Shown here: positions 45,918 through 54,965 of the stretch, piece by piece
Layout of the letters: every line of letters starts with the position of its first letter
Position numbering within the stretch: the first letter of the stretch is position 1
Source of the DNA: PMG-095 sp037200885
GTDB taxonomy: Bacteria; Myxococcota_A; Polyangia; Polyangiales; Polyangiaceae
Reading direction: 5' to 3'
Length of the DNA stretch: 64,000 bases
Assembly: GCA_037200885.1 (NCBI GenBank)
Contig: JBBCIN010000001.1
Coordinates: 2,294,001-2,358,000 of the forward strand
The notes under the pieces: model-generated
The model's input: only the letters and a program-made list of their open reading frames with translations
Told to the model about the DNA's origin: nothing
The model's database searches: none
Position numbers and translations under genes: made by a program

Positions 45918-47465
45918 ATGCAATATCGTGCTTTGTTTCTTTTTTCATCGGCACTCACCCTGGCCATTGCCGTCGGCTGTAGCTCCGACGACGATTCGGG
46001 GAACGGATCAGGTGCTGGAGCCGCTGGAACCGCCGGCACGGGCGGCGCTTCGAACGCTGGCTCAGCCGGTAAGGCGGGCGGCAACGCTGGCAAGGCCGGC
46101 AGCGGCGAAGCCGGCGGAACGGGTGAAGAAGCGGGCAGCGGGGGCGTTATCGATAGCGCCGGAGCCGGCGGTGAGGCTGGCGGCTCGGATCTTCCCCCTT
46201 TGCCGACGCTCGATGGCTCCGTGCCGCTGGTGATCGGTCACCGCGGGTTGCCCGGTCTGCACCCGGAAGAGACCATCGTTTCCTACGACGGCGCAGTGGC
46301 AGCGGGGGCGGACTCGCTCGAAGAAGACTTGCACCTGACCAAAGATTGCGTGCTGGTCGCGCGTCACAACCCGTGGCTCAGCGACAACACCAACATCACT
46401 GCGGTCGCAGCCACGAATGCGACGGTCATGGCTCGCAAGCGTACCGTGCCGGGCGTGGCAGTCCCGGTCACCTATTCGCTCGCGACGTACGGCGGCCCCG
46501 CGACGTACCTGAGCGATCTGACCGTTCCGGCAGACCAAACGTCGGTGCTCAAGTCGCTGATCGTCGACGGTGAAGACCACACGGGCGATTGGTCAATCAC
46601 CGACTTTACGGTCGCTGAACTGAAGCAGTGGATCGCCGGCACGACCTACGACGCGCGGGACCAACGCCCGACCTACGAAAACGGCAAATACCCAATTTTG
46701 ACGATGCAGGAGATCATCGACAAGGCGAAGGCTGCCAGCAAGGCCACGGGCCGCACGATCACGGTTTATCCGGAAGCCAAAAACCCGTACTGGAACAACC
46801 AGCAAGCGATCGCCAACGGTTGTGCCGTCGGCAGCAGCACGCACCCTTTCGAAGATGCGATCATCAAGCTGATCGAAGACAACGACCTGAACGACAAAGC
46901 TGCGCCCATCATGGTGCAAAGCTTCGACCCGGCGAGCCTCAAGTACATGCGCAGCAAGGGTCTGAAGACCAAGTTCGTGCAGCTGATCGACGGCAACGAC
47001 GTGAACTACGAAACCGGCGAGATGATCTACAAGACGGACGACGTCTACAACTTCGTCGATGGTCGCCCCTACAGCTGGACGCTCGCGGGTGACGGTCGCT
47101 ACTTCGGCGCCATGCTGACGCCCGACGGGCTCGCCGACGTCAAGACCTACGCGGATGGCATCGGGCCATGGAAGCCGCAAGTCATGTCCTGGAAGGCGGT
47201 CCCTTACAACGCGGGCGCCTCGTTCACGACCGACGTGAACACCATCGCGCCCACGAGTCTGATCGCGGATGCCCACGCGAAAGGCTTGTTCGTCCACTCG
47301 TACACCTTCCGCAACGAACAGAAGTACCTGGCCGCCTACTACAAGGGCGATCCAATGGCCGAGTACATCCAGTTCTTCAAGGCTGGCATCGACGGCGTCT
47401 TCACCGATTTTGCCAACACCGGCTTCGCTGCACGCGCGGAGTTCCTGAAAGAGATGGGTCGCTAA
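45918..47465 (+). CDS. Glycerophosphodiester phosphodiesterase-like lipoprotein
   Basis: A 515-aa lipoprotein with signal ALFLFSSALTLAIA, lipobox AVGC and a spacer of repeated AGGxAG units. The catalytic TIM barrel is of the GDPD/GlpQ kind: HRGLPGLHPEETIVSYDGAV, EEDLHLTKDCVLVARHNPWL (Glu and Asp metal ligands plus His) and YPEAKNPYWNNQQ. The family hydrolyses glycerophosphodiesters to glycerol 3-phosphate and an alcohol. Length and motifs fit the GlpQ class. Envelope-bound location would serve phospholipid scavenging. It is followed by the rpoC-type two-hairpin terminator. Confidence 0.9.
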   Translation: MQYRALFLFSSALTLAIAVGCSSDDDSGNGSGAGAAGTAGTGGASNAGSAGKAGGNAGKAGSGEAGGTGEEAGSGGVIDSAGAGGEAGGSDLPPLPTLDGSVPLVIGHRGLPGLHPEETIVSYDGAVAAGADSLEEDLHLTKDCVLVARHNPWLSDNTNITAVAATNATVMARKRTVPGVAVPVTYSLATYGGPATYLSDLTVPADQTSVLKSLIVDGEDHTGDWSITDFTVAELKQWIAGTTYDARDQRPTYENGKYPILTMQEIIDKAKAASKATGRTITVYPEAKNPYWNNQQAIANGCAVGSSTHPFEDAIIKLIEDNDLNDKAAPIMVQSFDPASLKYMRSKGLKTKFVQLIDGNDVNYETGEMIYKTDDVYNFVDGRPYSWTLAGDGRYFGAMLTPDGLADVKTYADGIGPWKPQVMSWKAVPYNAGASFTTDVNTIAPTSLIADAHAKGLFVHSYTFRNEQKYLAAYYKGDPMAEYIQFFKAGIDGVFTDFANTGFAARAEFLKEMGR

Positions 47466-47473
47466 CGAATAGA

Positions 47474-47545
47474 CCGCTCCCGCGGGTGGAGTGAACGACG
47501 AAGAGCGGCTGCCCGAGGCGACTCGGGTGGCCGCTTCTTCTTTGT
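47474..47545 (+). terminator. rpoC-type two-hairpin terminator after the phosphodiesterase gene
   Basis: GCTCCCGCGGGTGGAG hairpin region, then GTGAACGACGAAGAGCGGC, the stem CGGC..CCCGAG/CTCGGG..GCCG (about 47505-47533) and CTTCTTCTTT. The stem and its flanks are the same as after rpoC, yet no rpoC coding sequence is present. It shows that the terminator module is dispersed independently of the tail repeats. Confidence 0.85.
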
Positions 47546-47668
47546 CCGTCAGTGGCTGAGGGGTGAGGTCGCGGCGCGGATTCCGTCCATCGCCCGCAAT
47601 GCCTTGAAATTTCTCGAGAACCGCGTTCGCGTTTGAAGCTACGCCTCGAACTGGGCAAGCTCTCCGAC

Positions 47669-48064
47669 ATGGTAAGGGGAGATCTGGTCGGAGCGATATT
47701 ACTACTGATGACCATCGGGGGATGTGGCGGCTCGGATGCGAACGCGGGCCCCGTATCGTGCTCTGCGACAGAACCGGGCACGGCTGGCGGGGCTGCCGCT
47801 CCTGCGCTTTGCGTGGACATCGTAGGCGGCACGGAACAAGACGTGGCCAACAACGAACAACAGTGCGTGCAACAGGGCAACACATTCGCGGAGGCGCCGT
47901 GCCCTCACGCGGGCGCCTCCGGCGGCTGCCGCACGAGTCAGGGCGGGGTCCAGATCACTACTTGGTATTACGCTGATTCGACCGCAGACGACACCAAGGC
48001 TCTGTGCGAAGGGCTCGCGCGTTTTGCCCCGAGCGGCGTCACGATCGAGTTCGTCCTGCCGTGA
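47669..48064 (+). CDS. Small Cys-rich lipoprotein
   Basis: A 131-aa lipoprotein. The ATG at 47669 gives MVRGDLVGAILLLMTI and lipobox GGC; a TTG at 47633 would add 12 residues. Mature part with eight Cys (CVDIVGG, CVQQGNTF, CPHAGASGGC) and a beta-rich end, WYYADSTADDTKALCEGLAR then GVTIEFVLP. No family recognised, but small Cys proteins of this size with a CxxxQGG/TWYY region recur in myxobacteria. Confidence 0.72.
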   Translation: MVRGDLVGAILLLMTIGGCGGSDANAGPVSCSATEPGTAGGAAAPALCVDIVGGTEQDVANNEQQCVQQGNTFAEAPCPHAGASGGCRTSQGGVQITTWYYADSTADDTKALCEGLARFAPSGVTIEFVLP

Positions 48065-48136
48065 CTGCATTTTCGTCAAGCGTCACCGCGCTTCGATGGC
48101 ATTGGCGCTCCGCGATTCACGCCATATGATCCCGTG

Positions 48137-48275
48137 ATGAAGACTATTGGACTGATCGGGGCGGGCCAAAGAAGGATGGCGCATCCAGCGTGACACCCCC
48201 GGCTACGGCCCGCGACGCAACGCCGAGCAGCTGAAAAAGGACCTCGCGGCCGCAAAACGAAACCGAGACAGCTGA
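48137..48275 (+). pseudogene. N-terminal gene fragment (MKTIGLIG...)
   Basis: ATGAAGACTATTGGACTGAT starts MKTIGLIGAGQ and then hits a stop after 18 codons. The opening resembles Asp/Glu racemase-family proteins (MKTIGLIGGM) or an NAD-binding protein. A short Lys-rich end follows in another frame (AEQLKKDLAAAKRNRDS). This looks like a gene from which nearly everything is deleted. Weak evidence. Confidence 0.35.
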
Positions 48276-48311
48276 CCTTCCGCTCTTCGACTGCGCTGAC
48301 CAGGCGAAGTG

Positions 48312-48385
48312 AATTTAATTGTTGATGGTCACGCGAGAACGGCGCGTGACGTGACAGCCTTCGGCGTCGCGGTTCGATGGCAAGC
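48312..48385. repeat. Convergent-junction repeat, copy 2
   Basis: TTGATGGTCACGCGAGAACG .. GACAGCCTTCGGCGTCGCGG. Same family as 32630-32700 and 61693-61765. It lies before the end of the aldo/keto reductase gene (48422) and after the plus-strand genes. Confidence 0.65.
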
Positions 48386-48421
48386 GAGCAAGCGCGTTTG
48401 CGGGCTGTGATGAGCCGCTGT

Positions 48422-49339
48422 TCAGGGCGCCGTGATCTCGGACAGGCGCGCTAGATCGGTCGCCGTCAGCTGAACCGTCGACTGAAAGAACGGTCGCAAT
48501 TGCTCGAGCGTGCGTGCGCTGGCAATGGGCGCGGCCACCGTGGGCTGCGCGCGCAGCCAAGCCAACGCGATGGCGGCCAGCGGCACGTCGTGCGCTCCCG
48601 CGATGTCGTCGAGTGTCGTCAGGAGCTTCAGGTTGCGCCGGTTCTTCAAGTACTCTGCGGCGCCGCCCGCGCGCGCCGACTGTATTTGCGCGCCCGGGCG
48701 GTATTTGCCCGATAGGAAGCCGGACGCCAGGGAATAATACGGGAATTCTTGCAGGTTTTCGCGTTGCAGCGTGGGCAAGAGATCCTTTTCGATCTGGCGC
48801 TCGACGAGGTTCCAGCGGTCTTGTGCGTACTGGAACGGCGCAAGGCCGTTTTCGCGGCTGAACGCCAGCGCGGCCGACAGGCGCGCTGCGCTGAAGTTGG
48901 ACGCGCCCAACGCGCGCACCTTGCCCTCCTTTACGAGCGCATCGAACGCGCGCAAGTACTCCTCCTGGGGTACCGCTTCGTCGTCTTCGTGCGCGTAGTA
49001 GATATCGATGTAGTCGGTTTGCAGCCGGCGCAGCGAGCCCTCGACCGCAACGCGAATATTTCCGGCCGATAGACCGCGCTGGCTCTGCCATTTGGCGACC
49101 TTCGTCGCGATTTTGAAATGCTCGCGCCGCCCGCGCTGCGCCAGCCAATCGCCAATCATTTGCTCCGATTCACCACCCTGCCGACCCGGTACCCAAGCCG
49201 GGTACACATCTGCAGTGTCGATCGTTACGCCGCCAAAATCCGCAAATGCATCGAAAATCCGAAAGGCCGCCTCCCGCTCAACCGTCCAGCCGAACACGTT
49301 GCCGCCGAGCACCACCGGACCGAACGCGTCGTTTGACAT
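48422..49339 (-). CDS. Aldo/keto reductase
   Basis: A 305-aa NADP(H)-dependent oxidoreductase of the AKR superfamily. The catalytic tetrad fits: Asp41 and Tyr46 (DTADVY), Lys80 (IATK) and His117 (YYAHEDD). C-terminal coenzyme-binding elements PYYSLASGFLSGKYRPG and PIASARTLEQL are present. It acts on sugar or carbonyl aldehydes; the substrate cannot be told. Normal length, complete, no operon partners on its strand. Confidence 0.92.
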   Translation of the reverse strand: MSNDAFGPVVLGGNVFGWTVEREAAFRIFDAFADFGGVTIDTADVYPAWVPGRQGGESEQMIGDWLAQRGRREHFKIATKVAKWQSQRGLSAGNIRVAVEGSLRRLQTDYIDIYYAHEDDEAVPQEEYLRAFDALVKEGKVRALGASNFSAARLSAALAFSRENGLAPFQYAQDRWNLVERQIEKDLLPTLQRENLQEFPYYSLASGFLSGKYRPGAQIQSARAGGAAEYLKNRRNLKLLTTLDDIAGAHDVPLAAIALAWLRAQPTVAAPIASARTLEQLRPFFQSTVQLTATDLARLSEITAP

Positions 49340-49410
49340 GTGATGCGACTAGCACCCACGAATGCCCGCGCAAATGAGGCGATTTGGACGAAGTGATCGT
49401 CGGGGCAACC

Positions 49411-50469
49411 CTAGTACGCGCAGCGAAAACCCACGTCGCCGAGCGCGAGTTGGGGGTCGGTGTGGAAGCGGGACGAAGCCTTGAGGTCCTCGGCGTCGGA
49501 CAGAAACGCACCTCCGCGGAGCACGCGGTCCACGCCTCTTTCGACCTCGGCGCAGTCATCGCAATTTTTGGGGTACGGCTGGTAGAGATCGAGCGTCCAT
49601 TCCCAGACTGAGCCGGCCAAGTCGAGCTGACCAAAGCGCGCCATTCCGGAGCGGTGCCCTCCCGCCGAAGCGATGGAGGACGTGCGAAATAGTGCCAGCT
49701 CGAACGACGGATCATCGTCACCCCACGGGTAGGCGCGCTGCTGTGCGCCCCCGCCCGCCGCGTACTCCCACTCGGCCTCTGTCGGTAGACGTCCGCCGCT
49801 CCACGCGCAAAAGGCGAACGCGACGTAGTAGCTCGCGCACGTGAGCGGGTAGTCTTCGCGATCGTCGGGAGCGTCGGTCCAGGTCTCCCAATCGGCGTTG
49901 CAGTGGAGGCTCGTGATCAGTTGCTCTTGGTCTGGAGGCAGCAGCGCGGTCCACTCGCTGCGCCAGCCGCTGTGCTCGACTTCGGGATGCGCGCCCGCCC
50001 CCGCCTCTGGGGTGCCGGAGAAGCCGTTCACGTACTTGCGAAAGCGCCCGACCGTGACTTCGAGCTCATCGAGCTGGAAGTCCGACACGTTAGTTGGCAC
50101 GGGAGCGTCGGCGGTGCCGAGCTGGAAGGAACCGCCGCTGACCGCGCAGCGTCTTTCTTGCGGCTCGCCGACGCACGAGCGATCGGAGGATGTTTCGCCG
50201 GAGTCCGGCGCGTCACCGGCACCCGGCTCGCCGCCCTCGCTGCCGTCGTCGATCGCGCCGATGTCGCCCGAACCACCGATGTCGCCCGAACCGACGTCGC
50301 TTGATCCGCCGCTGGACGGAGATCCCTCGCTCGCATTGCCGCCCGCGCTTTCTGCATCGTCGTCCTCTCCGCTGGTCAAGCTGAGCGTGCGCGCGTCGAC
50401 CGAGCAGGCAAGGACCAGGAGGGCTGTGCAAACGAGCCCGCAATGAGAACGACTCACGCACGTCGACAT
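49411..50469 (-). CDS. Formylglycine-generating-enzyme-like (SUMF1) lipoprotein
   Basis: About 352 aa. The start is at ATG 50469 (MSTCVSRSHCGLVCTALLVL, lipobox VLAC); ATG 50490 is seven codons upstream. A long Ser/Gly/Asp spacer precedes a SUMF1/FGE-sulfatase-like domain: SGGSFQLGTADAPVP, LDELEVTVGRFRKYV, GRLPTEAEWEYAAGGG, YPWGDD, AGSVWEWTLDLY, VLRGGAF, GFRCAY. Catalytic Cys pair of true FGE is not evident in the usual place, so it is probably a binding or structural paralogue. Envelope located. Divergent from the diheme-protein operon, with 129 bp between starts. Confidence 0.87.
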   Translation of the reverse strand: MSTCVSRSHCGLVCTALLVLACSVDARTLSLTSGEDDDAESAGGNASEGSPSSGGSSDVGSGDIGGSGDIGAIDDGSEGGEPGAGDAPDSGETSSDRSCVGEPQERRCAVSGGSFQLGTADAPVPTNVSDFQLDELEVTVGRFRKYVNGFSGTPEAGAGAHPEVEHSGWRSEWTALLPPDQEQLITSLHCNADWETWTDAPDDREDYPLTCASYYVAFAFCAWSGGRLPTEAEWEYAAGGGAQQRAYPWGDDDPSFELALFRTSSIASAGGHRSGMARFGQLDLAGSVWEWTLDLYQPYPKNCDDCAEVERGVDRVLRGGAFLSDAEDLKASSRFHTDPQLALGDVGFRCAY

Positions 50470-50598
50470 TCCGTGGCCTGTCCTTGTCATGAGCCGTGAT
50501 CGAGACCGTGCTGATCCTGTGACGGTGCCGTGAACTCTCGCCTTCGATCGAGTTCCCGAATTGACCTTACCGGCCGCTGTGCCAAGCATCGCCGCGAT

Positions 50599-51780
50599 AT
50601 GGCTCGAGGTCTCGTGAGCCGAGCAATCCCGCTCACTCTGTTCTTGGCGGCTTCCAGCTGCGGCTTGCTGCCCAGCACGGCTAGCGACGACGCTCCAGCT
50701 GCGCGCCGAGTGATGGTCGACCGTCCCGGCCTGCCCTTGGCCACACTGAGCAGTGACGAGCTCGACCGCTTCAAGCGGGGCGACGCGCTGTTCGAAGCCA
50801 CGATTCGCGATAGCGACGGACTCGGCCCACTGTATGTGCGGGATGCCTGCTCCGCGTGCCACGCCGGCGACGGCCGCGGCCCGGGTCTGGTGACGAAGGT
50901 CGTAGCCCTCGACGCGGACTCGCCGCTGGCGGCGACGCTCTTGCCTTTCGGGCCCACGGAGCGACCGTACACCAGCGCCGGGGCCAAGGTCCCGCTGCTC
51001 GCGCCCCGGGATCCATCGCTCCGTGTCGTTTCGCGTTTCCCGCCCGCGGTCTTCGGTCGTGGCTACCTCGAGGCGATTGCGGACGTCGAGATCGAACGGC
51101 TCGCAACCCTCGCGCAAGCGCGTCAGGGCTCGGCTCGCGGTCGGCTGAACCGCTTGAAAGACGGCCAAATTGGTCGTTTTGGCATCAAAGCGCGCCTGGC
51201 CACGCTGCGCGACTTCGCGGCCGACGCTCTGAACGGAGACATGGGCGTGACGTCTCCACTCCGCCCCATCGAGCCGGAGGGGCCGGAGGGCTTGCACGAC
51301 GACGACAAGCCCGGCGTCGACTTCACGTTGGAGCAAGTGGAACTGCTCGGCGAATACGTGCGCTCGCTGCAAATTCCGGAACGCCAGGTGAGCGACCACT
51401 CGGGCCGCGCGCTATTCGCCTCGACCCAGTGTGGGCTTTGCCACGTGCCGTCGATCACGACCTCAGCCGACTATCCGCTCAAATCGCTGTCTGGCGTCGA
51501 GGCCGAGGTGTACACGGATTTGCTGCTCCACGACATGGGGGCGTCGCTCGCGGACGGCGTGACCGAAGAGAGCGCCGGACCGCGTGATTTCCGCACGGCG
51601 CCGCTGATTGGACTGCGTTTCTTGCCGACTTTGCTGCACGACGGTCGCGCCAAGACGGTCGAGCAGGCCATCCTGGCGCATGGTGAAAGTGACTCGGAAG
51701 CCCGCGACAGCGTGGCCAGCTTTCGCAATTTGGCGCCGAGCGAACGAGCCGCGCTGGTCAAGTTCGTGGAGATGCTATGA
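50599..51780 (+). CDS. Diheme c-type oxidoreductase (DHOR/DUF1111-like) lipoprotein
   Basis: A 393-aa lipoprotein from ATG 50599 (MARGLVSRAIPLTLFLAA, lipobox ASSC). Two c-type heme sites: CSACH at about residue 92 and CGLCH at about residue 286, the layout of the predicted thiol oxidoreductase family often found beside imelysin genes. Supporting motifs: AAVFGRGYLEAI-type (PPAVFGRGYLEAIADVEIER) and DFRTAPLIGLRFLPTLLHDG. Periplasmic electron-transfer or peroxidase-like role. It starts an operon with three following genes, coupled by ATGA to the imelysin gene. Confidence 0.9.
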   Translation: MARGLVSRAIPLTLFLAASSCGLLPSTASDDAPAARRVMVDRPGLPLATLSSDELDRFKRGDALFEATIRDSDGLGPLYVRDACSACHAGDGRGPGLVTKVVALDADSPLAATLLPFGPTERPYTSAGAKVPLLAPRDPSLRVVSRFPPAVFGRGYLEAIADVEIERLATLAQARQGSARGRLNRLKDGQIGRFGIKARLATLRDFAADALNGDMGVTSPLRPIEPEGPEGLHDDDKPGVDFTLEQVELLGEYVRSLQIPERQVSDHSGRALFASTQCGLCHVPSITTSADYPLKSLSGVEAEVYTDLLLHDMGASLADGVTEESAGPRDFRTAPLIGLRFLPTLLHDGRAKTVEQAILAHGESDSEARDSVASFRNLAPSERAALVKFVEML

Positions 51781-52820
51781 CGACGCGGCGGATCGCGGTC
51801 GGGACTGCACTGGCACTTCTACTCGGCGGGTGCAGCAAGGGCGACGATCAGGCGCAGCAGGCACGTGTCGAGCGCAGTATGAAGGCTTGGCTCGGCGCCG
51901 AGCTGGGCAACTTTCGCAGCGCCGCGGCTGACCTGCGGCGTGCAGCCCCGATCCCGAACGGTCGCGGTTGGAGCGCCGTCGAGGACGCGGAGGCAATCCG
52001 AGGGATGAAGGAAGCTTGGGGTCGTGCCCGCCAAGCCTACGAGTTGGTCGAGGGCGCCGTTGCGCCGCTGTTCCCGGATTCGGACACGGCCACGGACGCT
52101 CGTTATGATGATTTCTTGGCGGCTCTGGGCCCTGCGGGCGATCCCGAACCGTTCGATGATCGAGGCGTGGTGGGCGTGCACGCCATCGAACGCGTGCTTT
52201 GGGCGGATGCCGTGCCGCAAGAGACCGTGGACTTCGAGAGTCGGCTCCCGGGCTACCGAGTCGCCGCATTTCCGGGCACCGAAGCGGAGGCCAGAAGCTT
52301 CAAGGAAAAGCTCGCCGCGAAGCTGGTGACGGACATCGAGCAACTCGAACAGCAGCTAGCGCCAGTCGATCTCGATATCGCGTTTGCGTTTCGAGGTTTG
52401 ATCGACCTGACGAACGAGCAGATCGAGAAGGTCGACCGCGCCGCTACGGGGCGCGAAGAATCGCGCTACGCACAAACCACGCTCCGCGATCTACGGGCCA
52501 ATCGCGACGGCTGCCTGGCCGCTTACCGCATCTTTCAGCCCTGGCTGCTGGCCCGCGGACACAAGGACTTGGATGCTCAGGTGCTGGCAGGCTTCGAGCG
52601 CCTCGCGCAGGCCTACGACGCGGTGCCGGGCGCGGCCATCCCGCGGCCACCAGAGGCATGGAGCAGCTTGGCGCCGAAACCGGAGCACCTGAGCACGCGT
52701 TTCGGAAAGCTCTTCAGCGTCGTCCGACACGAGACCGACGACAAACAGCCAGGGTCGCTCTCGAGCAGTTTGATGAGCGTGGCCGACGCGCTCGGTTTAC
52801 CGAAGGCGGTGCTCAGATGA
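51777..52820 (+). CDS. Imelysin-family (EfeO/M75-like) lipoprotein, copy 1
   Basis: A 347-aa lipoprotein, signal TRRIAVGTALALLLG with lipobox GGC. The imelysin GxHxxE motif is GVHAIERVLW at about residue 128. Helical throughout, as in imelysins (EfeO, IrpA). The family binds metal, mostly iron-linked, and lies next to c-type heme proteins of the DHOR kind in many genomes, thus a periplasmic iron acquisition or sensing role. It overlaps the upstream diheme gene and the downstream cytochrome gene by 4 bp each (ATGA). Confidence 0.9.
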   Translation: MTTRRIAVGTALALLLGGCSKGDDQAQQARVERSMKAWLGAELGNFRSAAADLRRAAPIPNGRGWSAVEDAEAIRGMKEAWGRARQAYELVEGAVAPLFPDSDTATDARYDDFLAALGPAGDPEPFDDRGVVGVHAIERVLWADAVPQETVDFESRLPGYRVAAFPGTEAEARSFKEKLAAKLVTDIEQLEQQLAPVDLDIAFAFRGLIDLTNEQIEKVDRAATGREESRYAQTTLRDLRANRDGCLAAYRIFQPWLLARGHKDLDAQVLAGFERLAQAYDAVPGAAIPRPPEAWSSLAPKPEHLSTRFGKLFSVVRHETDDKQPGSLSSSLMSVADALGLPKAVLR

Positions 52821-53398
52821 ATCGTCGAACAATCGTGATGACACTCGCATGTGCGGCGTTGACCGGCAGCTTGCCGCTGGGCGCGACGGGTTGCCAAAAG
52901 CCAACCCAGCGGGCGCTCCCGGCCGGCGGAGCCTTTATTGCGCTCGAACGCGATTTTCAAGGATTCGAGGGCTGGACCAAGATCAACCTCACCGATCGCC
53001 CTGCGCTGGGCGCCGCGCACGCGGCCGGCGACGCCCACGAGTACATCAATCGGTTGCCACCCGCCGGCTCGAAGACGTTCCCGGTGGGGACCATTCTGGT
53101 CAAGACCATGAAGTCCGAGCGGCGCTCGGCGGACGCCGGCGCGCCGGAACCGGGCACGGACGTTTTTGCCATGGTCAAACGCGGCGCCGGCTACAACGGC
53201 AGGGGGACGCCGGGTTGGGAGTGGTTCGAGCTCAGGCCACGCGCGGACGAAACGTTTGGCATCGTCTGGCGCGGCGTGAATGCGCCGGCCGGCGAAGGCT
53301 ACGGCCGCGAAGTCAGCGGCGGTTGCAACGACTGTCATCAAAAGGCCGCCAAGAACGACTACGTGCAGGCGCTCGCGCTGACGCTGTCCGAAATCTGA
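52817..53398 (+). CDS. Cytochrome P460-like c-heme lipoprotein
   Basis: A 193-aa protein, signal MTLACAALTGSLPLG and probable lipobox ATGC. One c-type heme site near the end, CNDCH in SGGCNDCHQKAAKNDYV. The body (GWTKINLTDRP, AHAAGDAHEYINRLP, FPVGTILVKTMKSE, AMVKRGAGYNGRGTPGWEWF) matches the cytochrome P460-like beta domain. ATGA overlap with the imelysin gene. A periplasmic electron donor or heme-based partner for the diheme protein is likely. Confidence 0.85.
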   Translation: MNRRTIVMTLACAALTGSLPLGATGCQKPTQRALPAGGAFIALERDFQGFEGWTKINLTDRPALGAAHAAGDAHEYINRLPPAGSKTFPVGTILVKTMKSERRSADAGAPEPGTDVFAMVKRGAGYNGRGTPGWEWFELRPRADETFGIVWRGVNAPAGEGYGREVSGGCNDCHQKAAKNDYVQALALTLSEI

Positions 53399-53564
53399 GC
53401 GGCTTCCGGCAAGAGCGGCGAGCCTCCGGTTTTCGGAGGGCGTCAAATCGTCTCGGTGCGTCTCGCCCCGGTCATCAAGATCTGAATGAGACGTCACCCC
53501 GAACTTCCTCGGCTTGGCCTACAAGGGCACTGCGCGAACCAACCAGCGTTCCCAAGGAGTCTCT

Positions 53565-54965
53565 ATGATCGGTCGTGGACAGTTTGGATCTTTGTTTTCG
53601 GCAGCCGTGACGGCAGCCTTCATGGCCTCGGCGTGCGGCGCCGCGGACAATCAGACGACGAGCGGCGAGAGCGGCGCGTCGGAAAATGTTGGCAGCATCG
53701 ACTTGTTGCTGTCCAGCGTCCCCACGGACACTGCGTGTCTGCAAGTAACGGTGATGGGTAGCCGCACCGTCAACAAGAGCTTCGATCTGACGCCAGGCAG
53801 CACCCCGAAGCTGTCGATCAGCGGCTTGCCGGTCGGCATCGTCAAGGTCGACGCCAACGCGTTTGCCGAAACGTGCGCGAAGGTCAAGACCAGCAGCGTC
53901 CCGAATTGGATCCTCGAGAAGACGCTGACCGCGCGCATCGACGACCTCGATGTGGCCAAGCTGCTGCTCAAGCTGATCCGTAACGGCCGGAGCGAGGTCA
54001 CGGTCGACTTCGAGGCGCCGCCCTGGCTCTCGACGTCGGTCGCGCCGATCGACTTGGCCGTCATCGGCGACACGCCCTACGGCGCCGCCCAGATCGAGGA
54101 CTTCCCGAACCTGATGGCCGCCATGGATGCCGACCCGCGCATCAGCTACGCGGTGCATCTCGGCGACATCAAGGACGGCAGCAGCCGCTGCGACGACTCG
54201 TACTTCGCGCAGATCTTCGCCGGCTTCTCGACGCTGACGATTCCGATGATCTACACCCCGGGCGACAACGAGTGGACCGATTGCCACCGCGCCAACAACG
54301 GCGCGTACAATCCGCTCGAGCGCTTGGACGCGGTGCGCAAGCAGTTCTTCCCGGTTCCGGGCTTGGCTTTGGCCGGCGGGTTCAAGCAGGTCATGACCCA
54401 AGCCGATGACGCGGGTTTCGAGAAATACGTCGAGAATCAGCTGTGGTTCGACGCCGGTGTGGCCTTCGCGGCCGTGCACATCGTCGGTAGCAACGACAGC
54501 AAGATCAAGTGGTACACCGACGACACCACCGGTACCAAGGTCGATGATCCGGCGGCGCGTGATGCGGAGCGCACCGCGCGCGAAGCCGCAGCGGTTGCCT
54601 GGATCGATCGCTTGTTCAACGTCGCGGCCGAACAAAAAGCGGCGGGCGTCGTGATCGCGCTGCAGGCCGACACGTTCATCGGCGGCGCGGCCGACGACGC
54701 GTTCAACAGCTTCTTGCAACGCATTGCCACGCGCGCGAAGGCGTTCGGCAAGCCGGTGCTGATGCTCGAAGGCGACTCGCACGTTTACCTCACCGACAAG
54801 CCGCTGGAAAATGGCAGCGCGGCCCATGGCATCACGATCACGGTGCCGAACCTGACCCGCATCGTGGTGCAAGGTTCGACGACGAAGCCGCTCACCGAGT
54901 GGCTGCGCCTGCACGTCGATGCCTCGACGCCCGCCGTGTTTACGTGGGAGCGCAACGCTCGCTGA
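53565..54965 (+). CDS. Calcineurin-like metallophosphatase, exported
   Basis: A 466-aa protein from ATG 53565 (AAGGAGT just upstream). Signal MIGRGQFGSLFSAAVTAAF with lipobox SAC. An N-terminal beta domain of about 140 aa is followed by a metallophosphoesterase domain: DLAVIGDTPYG (Asp), AVHLGDIKDG (Gly-Asp), TPGDNEWTDCHR (Gly-Asp-Asn-Glu), with a His in GDSHVYL for the last site. The region reads as a complete active site. Likely an extracellular phosphatase. It lies 167 bp after the cytochrome gene and its stop is inside the next gene's start region. Confidence 0.9.
   Translation: MIGRGQFGSLFSAAVTAAFMASACGAADNQTTSGESGASENVGSIDLLLSSVPTDTACLQVTVMGSRTVNKSFDLTPGSTPKLSISGLPVGIVKVDANAFAETCAKVKTSSVPNWILEKTLTARIDDLDVAKLLLKLIRNGRSEVTVDFEAPPWLSTSVAPIDLAVIGDTPYGAAQIEDFPNLMAAMDADPRISYAVHLGDIKDGSSRCDDSYFAQIFAGFSTLTIPMIYTPGDNEWTDCHRANNGAYNPLERLDAVRKQFFPVPGLALAGGFKQVMTQADDAGFEKYVENQLWFDAGVAFAAVHIVGSNDSKIKWYTDDTTGTKVDDPAARDAERTAREAAAVAWIDRLFNVAAEQKAAGVVIALQADTFIGGAADDAFNSFLQRIATRAKAFGKPVLMLEGDSHVYLTDKPLENGSAAHGITITVPNLTRIVVQGSTTKPLTEWLRLHVDASTPAVFTWERNAR

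Noticed and set aside
49411..51399. A 662-aa frame extending the SUMF1-like lipoprotein upstream
   Set aside because: The extension is antisense to the diheme gene, while a good signal peptide and lipobox start at 50469.
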